Assembly (NCBI RefSeq): GCF_000002995.4
Contig: NW_025062476.1
Span: 13,759,001 to 13,823,000, forward strand
Direction of reading: 5' to 3'
Source of the DNA: Brugia malayi
Lineage: Eukaryota; Nematoda; Chromadorea; Rhabditida; Onchocercidae
Length of the DNA stretch: 64,000 nucleotides
Below are positions 39,801-53,589 of this stretch, in pieces (the stretch's first letter is position 1; every line of letters begins with the position of its first letter). The translations under genes were made by a program, and so were the position numbers. A model generated the notes under the pieces. That model was given only the letters and a program-made list of their open reading frames with translations, searched no databases and was not told the DNA's origin.

Positions 39801-42800
39801 ATTAAACGATAAATTAATAATTATAACAAAAAAAGAAGAAATAATTAATTTTTACAATATCAAATTGCAATATCAAATTGATAAAATTATAAGTTCGTAG
39901 TTTTTTTTTTTTGGAATTATTTATGTGAAAAAAAATAAATAAATATTATAAAATAATTTAATCTAATGATTATCATTTATAAAAAGAATTAATTCTGTTG
40001 AAATGATAGGATGAAATTATGAGAGAATTTATAATATTAATACGAATGATTCATCTATAAAATTATCAGTCATATTTTGATTTTATTGAAATTTAGGTCA
40101 GTTCATTTCAATTATATCTTTATGATCTTCATTTTATCTTATTAAACTTAATATATCTCATATCAATATCCTCGTTTTCATTTTTCTTTTCATTGCATCT
40201 TATCAGGGAGGGAGAGAGAGAGAAAAAATGAAGAGAAGAAGAGATGAAAAGAAGAGATATGAATGATTAAGATGTTATAAAGATAATTTTTACAATTAAT
40301 TGGTAAGAAATTTTACAAATTGATTTAGTTTCAATTTGTCCTAACATTTCTTTTCTTTTTTTTTGCATTGATAAAATTAAATTTTTAAATTTTATTATTT
40401 TTTAGATTTTTTTTTTTTTTTTGAAAAATACAATTAGCAATATATTCTTATTAATTTGCAAAAAAAAGAAAAAAAAATGATAAATTCTCATTTCATTTGA
40501 CTATGAAATGCAATTGCAAAGAGAAATTGAAACTGAAAGTAAATTATTAATTATGTGTAGGAAAGAAATATTTCTTAAAAAATCTTTTTACAAATTTTTA
40601 TAGAATTAAGATTTAAAAATTTAAATCCTTTAGCGTTAAATTTCATTAGTGTTAAATTTCATAAAATGAAAAAAGAAATATATGTATTTGCACTGATAGT
40701 TTTAACTGCGAAATCAAATATAATTTAATTCATTGTAATATTATCATTATTATTATTATTATTATTAGATAAACTAATTATATTTCAATTCAAATAAATA
40801 TATTCAATTTTTATCTTTTTAAAAAAAGAAAAATGTATTTCTTTTTCTATGGAAAAAATTAAACATATTTATTTTTATTTTTTTTTTTTTTTTTTTGAAC
40901 TATGAGTGTAAACATCTGCATTGCAAAATAAACATATAATTTGTATATAAACAAACTTTTAAAATAATAAATAAATAATATGAAATGCAACAATAATTGT
41001 ATAAGAAAATAATACAATAATTAGATATTTAATTTAATTATGATAAATTCCATTTGTCAAAAAAATTTTACTTTTTCCATGCTATATTCCATAAATTTGT
41101 TTATTTAATATTATATTAACACTGATAGAAAACATTTATATTAAATATCAGAAAACATTCATTTATTTCACTTATCACTAAATTATCACAATGCTAAGCA
41201 TAAAATGATAAGCGATAGGTAATTCTCATCTTTAATTTAATAAAATTTTTTTTTTTTTTTAAAACAAAAAAAGAGAACCATAAGCTTCTTTTTTCATAAG
41301 TAAATTAAATCTTTTTAAATATGAATTTTACGGTTCCTTTTTTTTTAATTTTTTTACTTTTTTTTTTTGCATTTTTTCAAGAGAATTTTATTTTCTCTTT
41401 TTCAATCTAATTAAAAAAGAAAAAACTTTAGGAAAAAAAAATGCGTTAGAAAGAAAAAAAAAAGAAGAAAACGACGAAATGCTAAAGTATAAATCTGTGT
41501 GATAAGAAAAATCGAATTTTTTTTTTTTCTTTTGAATAAATTAAGGAATGGGAAAAGATGAAATGGAATGAGAAGAAAAAATTTATTGAAACGAAGAATG
41601 AATAATCAGCGATAAAAAAAAAAAGTTAAAATGAAGTTTTTTTTTTTTCTTTTTTTGGTAGAAAAAAAGTAAGAATATAGAAAAAAGAATATTACTATTT
41701 AATTTCAAAAAGTTTTCTTTTCCTTTTTTGTTTTCTTTTTTTTAAGACAAATTATCAGAATGAAAAGAAAAAAAAAATTCTTAAAATCACAATATCGAAA
41801 ACAAAAAAAAAAAAAAAGGCAAAAGAAAAGAAAAACAGAAGGAGATTATTTTTGTTAATCTTTAAAATTTTAATAATTTTCATTGAAAATGAAAATTAGT
41901 AAGCTAAAAATTTCGGCATTTTCTCAGAAAAAAAAAAAATTGAAATATTAATTGATAAAAATTTAATATTTAATTTCAAAAAAAAAAAATTTAATATTTA
42001 ATTTCAAAAGTTGAATATTTGAAATTTATAAATATATAGTATACAAAACTATTTAATATACAAAAAAATTAATATATAAAAATTTGATCGATTCAATTTT
42101 TTTCTTACAAATTATATTTTAACTCCATTTCAATCATTTACATACAAAATGACTAAATGAAGAAGAAAATCATTCATATTTCTCTCAGTTATCATCAATC
42201 ATTGATTATTTGTTTGTTCATTTATTTTTTTCATTTGAATATAATAGAAAATGAAAAAAAAAAAATTTTTTTTTCAAAAATTGAATATTTGAAATTTATA
42301 AATAAATAATAGTAGGTTGGAAGGTGATAAAAAGCATTCTTAAAATATGAAAATTTTTTAGATAAACGATTATTTGCATATATGCCCAATCAATTTCAAT
42401 TTCAGCGTTGAAAAAGAAATTTATATAATTAGATGGAAAAGAAAAACTTTTGAAAAACTTTCACAGTTATGAAATTCCCTAATTTTATATTTTAAGAAAA
42501 TGTTGAGAAACTGAAATTTAAACGTCATCAACTCAATGATATCAGTATTATCCATATCTCTCTTGCTAATTTTTGAATGATTAAATTGGAAATTGATAAA
42601 TGGTAGAACTTCTTATTTCGCCGGTAATAAAAAAAGAACCTGCTTTCCCAAATTTAATTCCATTTCCATCAAAAATTCAAATGATAAACATTAATCATTC
42701 GTAGCCAAGCAGTACAAATTGATAGAAGAAAATATGTTATTTGTTTGATATTTCTAATATTTATAACATATTGGTCACTTAACATTTCAGTTTTTTTTGA

Positions 42801-43437
42801 TGAAAAAATTTCCTTCAATTGCTACCAATTTGAAATCATTTTCGAAACATTTAATAAACAATTCAAATTATAAATGTAATAATTGATTATAAAACAAAAC
42901 AATTAATGCATAATTTTTCATCGAAATGATTGCTAAACTTAAATCAAAATCAGAGTAATCACATTACACCATAAAATAATATTTTAGAAAAAAGAAACCG
43001 GAGCAGTCCCTATATTATTCAAAATATATTACTACTTTCCTTTCATCCAACATACCATTTACTAATATTCATGTACATTTTTTCTAGAGATTTAATTAAA
43101 AATAATAAATTTAAAAATTTCAAAATTTCAAGGTGGAATATCCAGAAGAAGCATAAAAACTATATCAAAAAGTCAAAATGTATGTAAACAATATGTCTTC
43201 TATCATATTTACACAGTAAAAGAAATCATTCTATTTACTGATTCCCTAGACAACAATTCATTTTGAACACTTGAAAAAGAGCAATCTAGAGATGAACAAA
43301 TATGTCTTTTTAAAATTACGCAAATATTATATTACCACGAGAAGCAATAATACAATAAAATGAAGAGAAATAAATGATATAATTAAAAAAGAAAAAAAAG
43401 TCATTTAAAAAAAATACTAATAAATCATCGATAAAAG
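33893..43437. other. Spacer between C18orf32 and the zyxin locus
   Basis: About 9.5 kb of AT-rich sequence with (AAT)n near 38860-39110 and many homopolymers. A more complex block at about 38340-38540 carries a splice-acceptor-like TCCTCCTCCCCTTTAG on the minus strand; this could be an untranslated exon or regulatory element, but no coding exon can be supported. Confidence 0.5.
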
Positions 43438-43710
43438 TTATTTATTTTTCTTGCTACTATCAGTGCAATTATCATAATTATCTAACTCCTTTTGAACATT
43501 TTCACCATCAACTTTGACACTTTTGCCTGCAGCAACAGTAGTAGCATCTTCAGCAGAAGCTGTAGGAATCTGAATTGGACATGTGGGATACAGCAGTGCA
43601 TCAAATGTTGTCCTCCATGATTCTGGCAAGAATCGAAATACAATCGGTTGAATAAATTTGATGTATAATGCCAAAAGTACAGGTAACAATATACACGGTA
43701 CACAAACCAT
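43438..43710 (-). CDS. C18orf32/UPF0729 family small membrane protein
   Basis: A 90-aa protein. The N-terminus MVCVPCILLPVLLALYIKF matches the conserved start of the UPF0729 (human C18orf32) family: two early cysteines, one hydrophobic segment (about residues 2-22) and a short basic/aromatic stretch. The human protein is about 76 aa and has been reported at the ER and lipid droplets. The C-terminal half (residues 50-90) is low-complexity and charged, ending SSKKNK. I chose the ATG at 43710 because family members start MVC; an in-frame upstream TTG/ATG reading only extends into non-conserved sequence. A splice acceptor (TTTTACAG, exon from 43756) lies 46 nt before the ATG and could take a spliced leader or an upstream leader exon. 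The gene appears to be a single coding exon. Confidence 0.85.
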   Translation of the reverse strand: MVCVPCILLPVLLALYIKFIQPIVFRFLPESWRTTFDALLYPTCPIQIPTASAEDATTVAAGKSVKVDGENVQKELDNYDNCTDSSKKNK

Positions 43711-44388
43711 TCCTTCCAAATAATAAATTAGTAGTCCTTTTTCTTTTTTTTGATATCTGTAAAACAAAAATTTTTGATAAGTTCACAAATCAAATTTAAG
43801 AAAAAAAAATATAGAATTACTTGTATAAAGAAATTGACTGCTGCTTTCAAAATTTTAATAAATTAAAACAAACAGCAATTATTAAATACTGTAATTTTGT
43901 AATTTGAAAAAAAAAAAATCTGCTAAAGTATTCCGACTACTAAGTTCCCAGAAAATATAAATGTGAAAAAAGTAATATGTGTAGCACACAAGCTTTCTTT
44001 CAAAAGAGTGAAAATAAATTAAAATCAATTTTATTACATAAACAGTATGAAATAAAACAAGAAATGTCAACAATATAAGCTGCATATTTCCATGAAAAAA
44101 TTACCAGTTTAAAAAACCTGCAATTACCATGAGTTAAGATAATTTCATGACTCGACATTTTATAATTTAACCAAAATGCGTAAAATTTCTTAAATCTTTT
44201 CTTAATGCTAACTCGTGTACTTAATGTCTGACCATTCCAACTAACAACAAAAAAGAAAAAATTACCTAAAACTCTAAATTATACGTACCGCACCGGTTAA
44301 GAAGGAAAGAACTATGTCAATAATTCCGGAATTCTTTAAACTCTCCTAACAATAGCGAATCAAAGAGCAAAACATTCGCCATGAACTG

Positions 44389-47300
44389 TTACATTTTCCG
44401 CCTTTTAAAAACAGCAACAAAAAATCCATTAGTTAGATCAATTTCTGGTAATGCTCGCAAACATTTATCACCGAATGAATAATTTGCTCTTCCTCGATGC
44501 GGCCATTCTGGCATTGCTTTTATCAGTTCGAAATGTGTCCGTAAAGACTCGTCGTTAAGGATCTAAAAAAAAGTGCATTATAAGTACACTTCGCTATTCC
44601 TATTTTTAATTTTAATTTAAATGATTCTCTTTTATGACTTAATTTTTTTTTTTGTGATCTGAGGAAAATTTTTCTCCTACTACAATCCATCACATTTAAA
44701 ACTTTTTAAGCAGACTAGAATCAGTCGTCTCTTCCCAAAAAAAAAAAAAAAAAACCTGTCTGTAATTTCCTTTCAAAAAATCTTGCTTACGAAACTAAAT
44801 TGAAATGATTAGCAACCTCCTCAATAACTTGCTCGTTTTCTTCTTCATGAATTGAACATGTTGAATAAACGATTCTCTTCAAATTCGGTAATCCCATTGC
44901 ATGTTTCAAAAGCATAGCCTAAAATTGGAAAATAATGTCCCTTTCAATATGCTCAAATATTTCATAAAGATAACATAATCGAGGACTACTCAAATGAATT
45001 TTACCCCTAACTGAGATTATATTGCATGAAACTATAAAATCTTCAACCATGAGATCTACTAAAGTGTATGATCAAAGCCTATATTAATATGGCTAAAAGA
45101 ATATCGCATGAATCTCACGGACAATCAAAACAACAAAAGTTCCTAAATTTCAGTCATAAACATTTCCGATAAATTTTATAACATCAAATACAATCATTAG
45201 TTATTTTACCTGAAGATTTGATAAAGATCGCAAACGGTTAGTGTTTACTCTTTCTTCCTCATCAATTAATTGATCCATACGTTTTACAATTCCTGATCCA
45301 CTACATGGCGGATCTAATAATGCATACCGTACCTTTTAACGGATCTATATTAGCAAGTGAAATAATCAAAAAAGAATAATGTAATGAATAAAAATTTATT
45401 GGTCAGAAATGCAAATTTTTAGTAGAAAAAACAGTAAGTAATCACATTTGATAACTCTTTGCTATTAAAGTGCTTTTTAATAACCAAATAATAAGATAAA
45501 CATGCAATAAAAAATAAGAAGCACAACAAATTGTATCATAATTTGATTATCACTTCCTATTTCTCCACAACAAAATTTTAACAGTTTAAATAAATTAAGT
45601 AGAAGAAATCAAACATACCTTATTAAATCTGTCATTTGTTACATCAGTACGAAGAAAATCTCCGCAACATGTGCTAACGTTAATTGCTCCAGCTTTCTCG
45701 ACCATTACTTGTAACGTTTTAATTCGATCACTTGCTTTATCGATTGCCCAAATTTTGCTAAAAGTAGAAAACGGACGTTTCTCTAATTTTTGAGGAATGA
45801 AATATGAACCTATTGAATTAAACTTATAAATAAAGCATATGAAAATGTTCACCCTTTATTTTGAACCAGTGCTGCTAGATGTGTAGTCTTCATACCAGGT
45901 GCTGCACAAATATCAAATATGCAAGTTCCTGCTTTTGGATTTAAAACTAAACCTGGTAGACAGCTCGCCTAAACATGCACAATTTACTGGTTTCGAATTA
46001 TTTATAATTATACAAAACTAAACTTGGATAATTAATCACTAATATGGTGACAGCTTTATAATAAGAAAAGAAAAACACATTTTATTTCCAGAAGTTGCTG
46101 CAAACTTATTAAAACATTCGCAGTTATGTTAAACAACCTGGTTCAGAATGTTTTAAAGAAATATACAAGCAAATTTCAGATCAGCTTCCCAACGAAATTT
46201 AGAAGCAGTAATATCATGCCAACAATTTTTTCTTTTTAGTTTTAATATCATAGGTTCAAAAACTTGTAGATTAACTTCAAGTAAAACTAATGTGATAAAC
46301 CAAAAATATTAATCATATTTTCGATAAATTTCAAAATAAAAAAAGTATACCTTATCTTGCAATAATAAATATCCACTCGTAACCATCCAATGTTGATGCA
46401 AATCGGTATTTGCAGGAAACAGAAGCAATTCTTTAACATGACAGTCAATGTAAACTTGATCTTTTAACATCGAACTGACAGAGGTCTTATACCAATCGTT
46501 ATGTTCCTGAGGCTCCAAAGTCGAAATATTCCATCCTTCATCTTGCAAAGCTGAAACATTTTGCTAAATTGAAACTAGTATTAAAATTTCAAATACCATG
46601 AAAAAAACGAATTACCTTGCAATGCTTCATCAAAGGACCACTTTAGTGTGTTCACTCTTGCGTACCTCGGATTTTGAATGACTGTTGACGGTTGTGCAAC
46701 ACATCCTTTTGCCTCTTCAATCATATCTTTCATGGTTTCTAACTTAAAAAATCACCAGTAAACATTATCAAGTAAAATTTCAAACTTACATAACAAAGAA
46801 GAAAGCTCCAGAAAGAGAAATAAAAAATAATGTGCAGTAAGGATGAAATAAAACGAATAATCTTCCCTAGTTGACATGAACTGACATAAACATGAGAAGC
46901 AAATTAAAAATATAATCACTACATGATAAGGAAATTAAGATCATCAAATGCTAAGGAAAAAAAAAAGCCATTCATACTACTTTCATATGTTTTATTCAAC
47001 ACTCATATAATCATTACAGATTAAAGGGAAACTAAACATAAAAGTTGTAAAGATGAAATGTTGCTAGTTGCATCCGTAACTGAAAATGTATAATATTTAA
47101 AAAAGGAAGAGAAAAAGAAGAAAAATGAACTTCATAGTCGACTTACTTGTTGATCAATATATGTTGCACGTTTCAAAATAGCGCTAGAATATACTTTCTT
47201 AGCTTTGCTTAATCCTTGACCGAAAATATGATCATATAGTAACACATACAACAAGTAACGATCAAAATGCAATTCTGTTATCAAATCATGCAATTCTTTC

Positions 47301-47583
47301 GCTTCCAATATTCTATCCAAACAATTTCGAAAACGCAATGTTTCACAGCATAAACGCAATAATTGTTTCTTGTTCTAAGATAATTCAATTTAAATTCGGA
47401 AAACCTAAGAGAAAGAGAAAAAAAAAAGGAAAAAAGAAAAGGAACAAATTTATATAATTATAAAAGAAACTAATAAATTAAACATACCTTAAAATTACTT
47501 GCATAAATCGCAGTTCGAATATTTTTTTCTTTGTTTAGAGCCTTTTGTATAACTTTCCCTGCTTCACTATATAAATCAAACAT
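44389..47583 (-). CDS. nsun-5: NSUN5-type rRNA (cytosine-5) methyltransferase, 9 exons
   Basis: SAM-dependent m5C methyltransferase of the NOL1/NOP2/Sun family; NSUN5 orthologues (yeast Rcm1) methylate one cytosine of large-subunit rRNA in the nucleolus. Exons: 47583-47488, 47374-47147, 46742-46616, 46550-46351, 45968-45853, 45757-45619, 45332-45210, 44918-44796, 44562-44389, giving 441 aa, close to the human length. The start [16 protein letters not shown] and [13 protein letters not shown] match the NSUN5 N-terminus. [10 protein letters not shown] (about residue 177) is typical of the family. The SAM loop [10 protein letters not shown] begins at residue 236. DPPCSGSG holds Cys312, and YSTCS holds Cys364, the two catalytic-site cysteines of RCMTs. 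The C-terminus is the conserved [13 protein letters not shown]. Exon 8 needs a GTTTCG donor to stay in phase; the better-looking GTAAGC 5 nt downstream would shift the frame. Confidence 0.9.
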
Positions 47584-48204
47584 TGCAAAATAAAGCAAAA
47601 TGCAATGGCTATTTTCGTATCGATGCTACAATTGCATATCAACATTAACAATATTTAACTCTATCAATTATTCAAATTTTTAACAACACGCATTAATTAC
47701 ATATATTTCTTCGTTTCATTTTTACTACACATTTCATTCATAAGCTCCGTTGTAGTGCTATAAGTAAATTGTCATTTATTTATTACTTCGATGCTAAAAT
47801 TAGCTTTACGCTATCTTAATTCATACACTACCAAAAAAAAATTTTAATAAACCATTAAATATTTAAATTAATATCACATACGTTTATGAAAAATAATATT
47901 ACGGAAAAAGCTTTATTGATACCACCACTTATTAACTAATTTTATATATTATACACTGTCACATGATAATATTACAAAGCTACAAAGCTAATTACTATTA
48001 AATAAATTTGCTACACAAATAAGATTTACTATGCTAATAAAATATACCACACCAATAAATTTTACTGAAACTTAATTTCATGAGAAGATGATTTCAATCG
48101 TTTTGCATCATTACTAGATGCAACGACTGATGAAATCTCCTAATTTGTGAAGGATGAGAATGAATTAGTGAGTGATAAATATAAATAATCCGTCGAAACT
48201 AGTA

Positions 48205-48220
48205 AATCACGTACGTGATT
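48205..48220. other. Perfect 16-bp palindrome upstream of NSUN5
   Basis: AATCACGTACGTGATT about 620 bp upstream of the NSUN5 ATG. It contains two CACGT/ACGTG cores and could bind a dimeric factor; that role is inference. Confidence 0.5.
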
Positions 48221-50126
48221 AGACGTGAACTCAATATTGATCTATAGTTTTTAATACTGAATAAATTTATTTAAAATAACACAATCAAGTTAAAATCAAA
48301 ATTTGATTTTTTTTCAATGAAAATTTAATTTCAGGATTTTTAAAAAAAAATTTTTTTTTGTTTTGAATGGTTGTTTTTAATCAATGGAATGTTGTCATCA
48401 TTACTTTTCTTTTCTTTTTATTTTTTCAAATTTGGAAAAAAACGAAATATTTTAAATTAAACAAAAATGTCGCATTTAATTAAACTAAATTAAATTAAAT
48501 TAAATCAGATTTTTGCTTCATTCTTCATTTTTTGTTTTCAGTAATATTTTGTTAAATTTCTGTAATGGAATAAATGGGGAAATGTTTTTTAAAAAAAATT
48601 TTTTTTTAATATTACAATCAATTAAATAATCATATTAGTGTGTTTTTGGCATTATTGTTGCTGTGAATGGTCAAAAAAAATTTTTTGTTTTTTTTTTTTT
48701 TTAAGTCATATTTAAATCATTTTTTTCAGTGTGACTTTTATTCATATAATTGTTATACAGTTCTATCGAATTATTTCATTACTAATAGATATTTAAGTGA
48801 TTTTTAAATTAAATATTAAGAATCAAAAAAATTTTTTTCTCAATACAATCCTTTTTGTCATACAAATTTTTAGTTTTTTTTTGTCCTCTGGAATTGTTCT
48901 TTTCAATGTTTTCAACTTTTTTCTTGACTAAAATTTGACTTGTATTTCGGAATACTTGTTTAATTTAAAATTAAACAAATGAATTATCAAATATTGCTAA
49001 TTAATCTACAGAAATTTAATTAATTAAATTGAAGTTATCTCCGTCATAAAATAATGATTGTAATATATTTTGCTCAATTTTTTACTCCCTTACTCTCCCT
49101 TTCACTTTTAAAACTTCAAATGAATGAATTTTTTTTTCCTTGATCAAATTTTAAAATTAAAACGAAGTGATGTGATAATTTGTAATGTTTGTTATCATTA
49201 TTTTTATTACTAATGCTTTTATTATTATTATCAATTATTGCTCCCTTCTGATTCAGTACATTGCACATGGTAGATAAATTAAAGTTAGGTTAATTTTTTG
49301 ATATTGTAATTTTGTGATGAAAAAAATGTCAATGTCAACGTACTATACAAATAGTTTATTTTGTTATCCATAAACTTATACAATCCTATCATAGAATATC
49401 TATTATTTCATAAATAGAAAAAGTAAGAAACAAGAAAAAAAAATGTAAATTTCTTTTTTCACAAATACAAGAAGAAAAAGAAAGGAAAAAGAAAAAAGTT
49501 TGTAACAGTCAAAATAGCTTTTCAAATGAGAAGTAATTATAACAATTCATAACAAATTACATATTTCATTTGTTTACTTGCACATAAAATCTATACCCTA
49601 AAGTATTAGTGATTAATGATAAGTAAATTATCAGAGATGATAATGGAAAGTTGGGATATGTGAAAAAAAAAAAAAAAAAGACGACAAAATGAAGAATAGA
49701 AATAACAACTGTATATATAATTGAAACAAAACTTGAGGCAGATAAAATATTAAAAGTTTGATGAATGAATGATATGAAATAACAATAGCAGTGATAATAA
49801 TAATTATAATTATAATAATATCACAATAATAATAATAATAATAATACAGTATCTATAAAAAAAAAATATATTTGTTCATGAAATATTTCATAAAATAACA
49901 AAATAAGAGAAAATGAGACATTAAGGATTTGCAGTAGAACGAGATGATAAAAGATTTGAGAAATATTGGGAGGGAAATTACTGACTGATATGATAAAAAG
50001 ATATCATAAATGATTATAATATAACCAATGAAAGACTTTTTTTAGTTTATCTCCTCTTTTTTTTAAAACAGATACGAAAAGTTTGATGTTATTGTGGAAT
50101 GAATGAACAGATGAGAAAATGAGTTG

Positions 50127-50280
50127 TGTTACAGTATGATAGTGAAGTTGGGCTACAGTATGATGATATGAGCTGCAGTAGATGATGAAGTTCGGCTACA
50201 GTATGATGATAAATTTTTGCAGTGGTATGGTATGGTAATGAAGCTATGCTACTGTATGATAATAATTCATTTACAGTTAT
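50127..50280. repeat. Degenerate 22-24-bp minisatellite (GCTACAGTATGATGA...)
   Basis: About six units of (G)CTACAGTATGATGATGAAGTTG with substitutions. Related CTACAGTATGATA segments also occur near 2322-2335. Confidence 0.7.
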
Positions 50281-50456
50281 CGTAGTTAATTGTAGTTATA
50301 GTAGTAAATGATTTAAGTATGTTCAGATATATTCAGCAATTTTAATTGTTTAATTAAAATAGAACAAAAAAGAAAAAGTAGACAAATGAGAAATAATTTC
50401 CAAAAATTACAGTTTACAGCTATTTTGAAGAGAACCATTAAGAGGAAGGAATGACA

Positions 50457-50457
<1 letters not shown>

Positions 50458-50490
<33 letters not shown>
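50458..50490. repeat. (GA)n microsatellite
   Basis: About 15 uninterrupted GA units in the spacer between NSUN5 and the cuticlin gene. Confidence 0.9.
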
Positions 50491-50492
<2 letters not shown>

Positions 50493-51606
50493 AAGGGAAA
50501 AGAGAAAAAAGTTGAAGGAGAATTTGTTATTTTAAAAATTAAAATGTTAAAAATTAATTTTATTCCGAGATTTGTTTTATTCTTGGGTAATTTATTCATG
50601 AAAATTTTCCGCTTTTCAAATAACGAAGAAAAAAGAAAGCAGAAGATGGCTGTTTCGGATAATAAATAGCCTGAAACTGAGAGGAGAAAGAAATTTTTTT
50701 TAGCTTAAAAAAATCAACTTTCAATTAGAAAATTAGGATGCATCCTATTGTTAACTCTCTCCGTTCATAATTTTGATAATTTTAATGAAATTAATGATAC
50801 TAATGATAGTAAAACTAGCTATAATAATCATACCAATATTTTTGTTTACTAAAATTGCTATCAACACTAATATTATAAAATTTGAAGTCGTGTTATCTTG
50901 ATATGATAGAAGATAAATGATTGATAAAGTTTGGAGCTTATACAATTTAAAGTTAAGGATGAAGAAAGAGTGAAAAACTGAAGAAAATTTAACTTTTTTT
51001 TTGTTTTTTAAATTTATTTTGCTTTTCATTGTTGCTTTAATTCCTAGTTTCTACACAAAAATGATAAAAAAAACGGATAAAATTCTTTTTTCTTCTACTT
51101 TTGTTCTTCTTTTTAAAATAATTACAAATAAAAAAAAAAAAAAAGGAACAGAAAATGAAAGAAAAGAAAAAAGAAAATAATAGTTAAGTTTCATTTCTTT
51201 CTTTTCTTGGAATCAATTACATGATTGTGGAATTTTAATTTATCATAGCAAACAAAATTTACATTTCATAATTTTAATGCAATTATTTAATTTTCTTTTT
51301 TTCCTCAGAAAAAATTGCAATTATTTAATTTTCTTTTTTTCCTCAGAAAAAATTGGGAGAGATGAGAAGAAAGAGAGAGGGAGAGAGAGAGAGATTGAAA
51401 AAAGAAAAGCTCATAGAGCTTACTCATAACTGATAAATGATATTGATAAAACAGAAAAATGAACAAATTGTTAATTACAATGATCCATTGGATTAACTAT
51501 CCTGGATATACATTGTAGTTTATTTTTTTTTTTTAATTTAAATTCAAATTAAAAAAGACTAGCAAATAATGATAATACATTGGTGCGTAATATCATTAAT
51601 AACATT

Positions 51607-53589
51607 TTAAACTTTGGTAGAATGTGATCGTAATAATGTAATGGAAACAATGGTAGCAACAGAAACAATAATAAATATTAGCATACCGGCAAGTGTAAAA
51701 CCGGTCACTGACATGCATATACCTTGTGTCATTGTTGCGACAATTACCGGATGACCATTTTCATGTGCTAAGAGTGATGATGATCGATGACGTAGTGCAT
51801 TTGGCAGTGAAGTAAACTAAAAGGAAAATAAATAAAAACAAGATAAAAAAAAAGAGAGGGAGAATTCGAATAAGGAAAATTGTTATATTATTTAACTTTC
51901 ACTTTTTTTTGTATTTAAAAATATCTTAAAGCAAAGGGAAATATTTATTTATTTTTAAAATTGAAAATTTTAAATTAATTTGAACAAATTATTAACAAAC
52001 CTCTTCATTTATATCCAATGTATTCAGATCGGTACGTACATCAACAACATTCTCATCTCTTACATCTCTCTTTTTCAGCACTCTAAATGCAGCAGCTTGT
52101 CGTGATGCAGCTGCAACACCATTGCGCGTTTTAACTGCGCCAAAACCTTGTGGCTCAGCGCATTGTGGTCGTTGACATTCACTGTTTGGTTCCTTAATTG
52201 TTATGCTAATTTGGCATTGATAGAAAAGTTGTGATCGATCAGCATATTTGTATACGTGTGCTTCTTGTCCAGCCATTAAATCTGAAAAATGTTTAAATTA
52301 AATAAAATCTACCATATCTTTTATTAATTTTCATAACAAAAATTATTAAATATCTCTTAAATATTATTGTTAATAACAAAAAATAGCAATAACAATAATA
52401 AAAAAGACATACCTGTTGGATATTCTAAATTATTAAGTAGGAATTTGTCCAAAGCACAACCATCAGCATTTAATAGCTCTACTTTATCACCATTACCATC
52501 ATCAACAAAGCATGAATGTACTACTGCACAGAATGTATCAACTGTTTCAGAATCACATGTCCATTTATGATAAACCGGTTGTCCGATAGTAGCAAATTGA
52601 ACCGGTTGTCCTGATGGTCCACCATCAAGAATCTATAAGGAAAAAAAAAAAAAAGGATGAAGTAATATTCATTAATAGGAAAACAATAAAGTATGTGCTT
52701 TCTTTCTTTTCTTTTTTAGTAAAAACAAAAAATTTTTGAGTCCAATTAATAAAAAGAAAATTTCATACAAATTAAATTTAAATAAAAAAGAAAAAAAAAA
52801 AAGAAAATACCTCATATCGACACACAGGCATTGGTACAATTTGTGTTGCAAATGCTGTTGTTATCTCGGAAACTTCAATTTGTGTGCTAACAGTCTTATC
52901 AGCTTCCATGTAAAAGCATTGTACACGATACGCACGATCAACTTTTGTGACAAACAATGGATGGAATGAAATGACCACTGTTGTCGTGACAAATATTCCA
53001 CGTGGATTTAACGAACGTGTACGTGCGACATTACATGAATCAAACGGTAGCTCAATTCCGGCTACCTGTCGTCCACCTTCATCATTGCGACATCCTTGTT
53101 GATCATACAGTCCTTTCACATAAACATGTCCTAAAATAATTTACAATTTATGAGAATTTTTCTTTAATAATTAATCCTACTTTTATATTTGCATTAAGCT
53201 AAATTTTATAATTATTGAAATAATAAATTAAAAAAAATTTTCCAAAAAGATTTAAATTTCATAATTATTCAAATGATAATTTATAAATTTTAGTAATCTT
53301 GTAAAAGATTATCTTCTTTTTACTTATTTTCATTTTGTTCTCTTTTTTTTTTTTGGCAAAAAATTTATTAACTAAATTTTTATTTTAAATAATTAAATTA
53401 AATTCATTATTGTAAAATAAAATATTAGAAATAAAATTTGTTACCTTCAAATGGATTTCGAGTGTTAAAATTAACAGTGATTGATGTTGGACCACATTCA
53501 ATCTCTGGTTCACCTTCGACACCATTATCAACCGGAATAGCATTTACAACAGTAATAAATGCTACTAATATGCTAATTAATCGAAGCAT
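51607..53589 (-). CDS. Cuticlin (CUT-1 type, ZP domain), complete paralogue A
   Basis: Extracellular cuticle protein; ZP-domain cuticlins polymerise into insoluble ribbons under alae. Exons 53589-53445, 53130-52811, 52632-52413, 52281-52001 and 51816-51607 join in phase to 391 aa. A signal peptide occupies residues 1-17 (MLRLISILVAFITVVNA). The ZP module runs from Cys32 to about residue 275 with the family stretches QVAGIELPFDSCN, LNPRGIFVT, CFYMEADKTVSTQIEV, CFVDDGNG and MAGQEAHVYKYADR. After it comes a basic site (LKKRD, residues 297-301) where ZP precursors are usually cleaved, then a C-terminal membrane helix (about residues 355-381) and a short tail ending HSTKV. Introns are short. The ATG is the only one that gives a signal peptide. 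It lies about 8 kb from its paralogue, in the same orientation. Confidence 0.93.

Larger units (their letters stand above)
47584..51606. other. Spacer upstream of NSUN5 and downstream of cuticlin A
   Basis: AT-rich spacer with (GA)n, (AAT)n near 49795-49845 and the minisatellite at 50.1 kb. No coding exon is recognised on either strand. Confidence 0.6.

Noticed and set aside
43482..43786. Two other minus-strand frames over C18orf32
   Set aside because: They are shadow frames; only the MVCVPC frame matches a known family.
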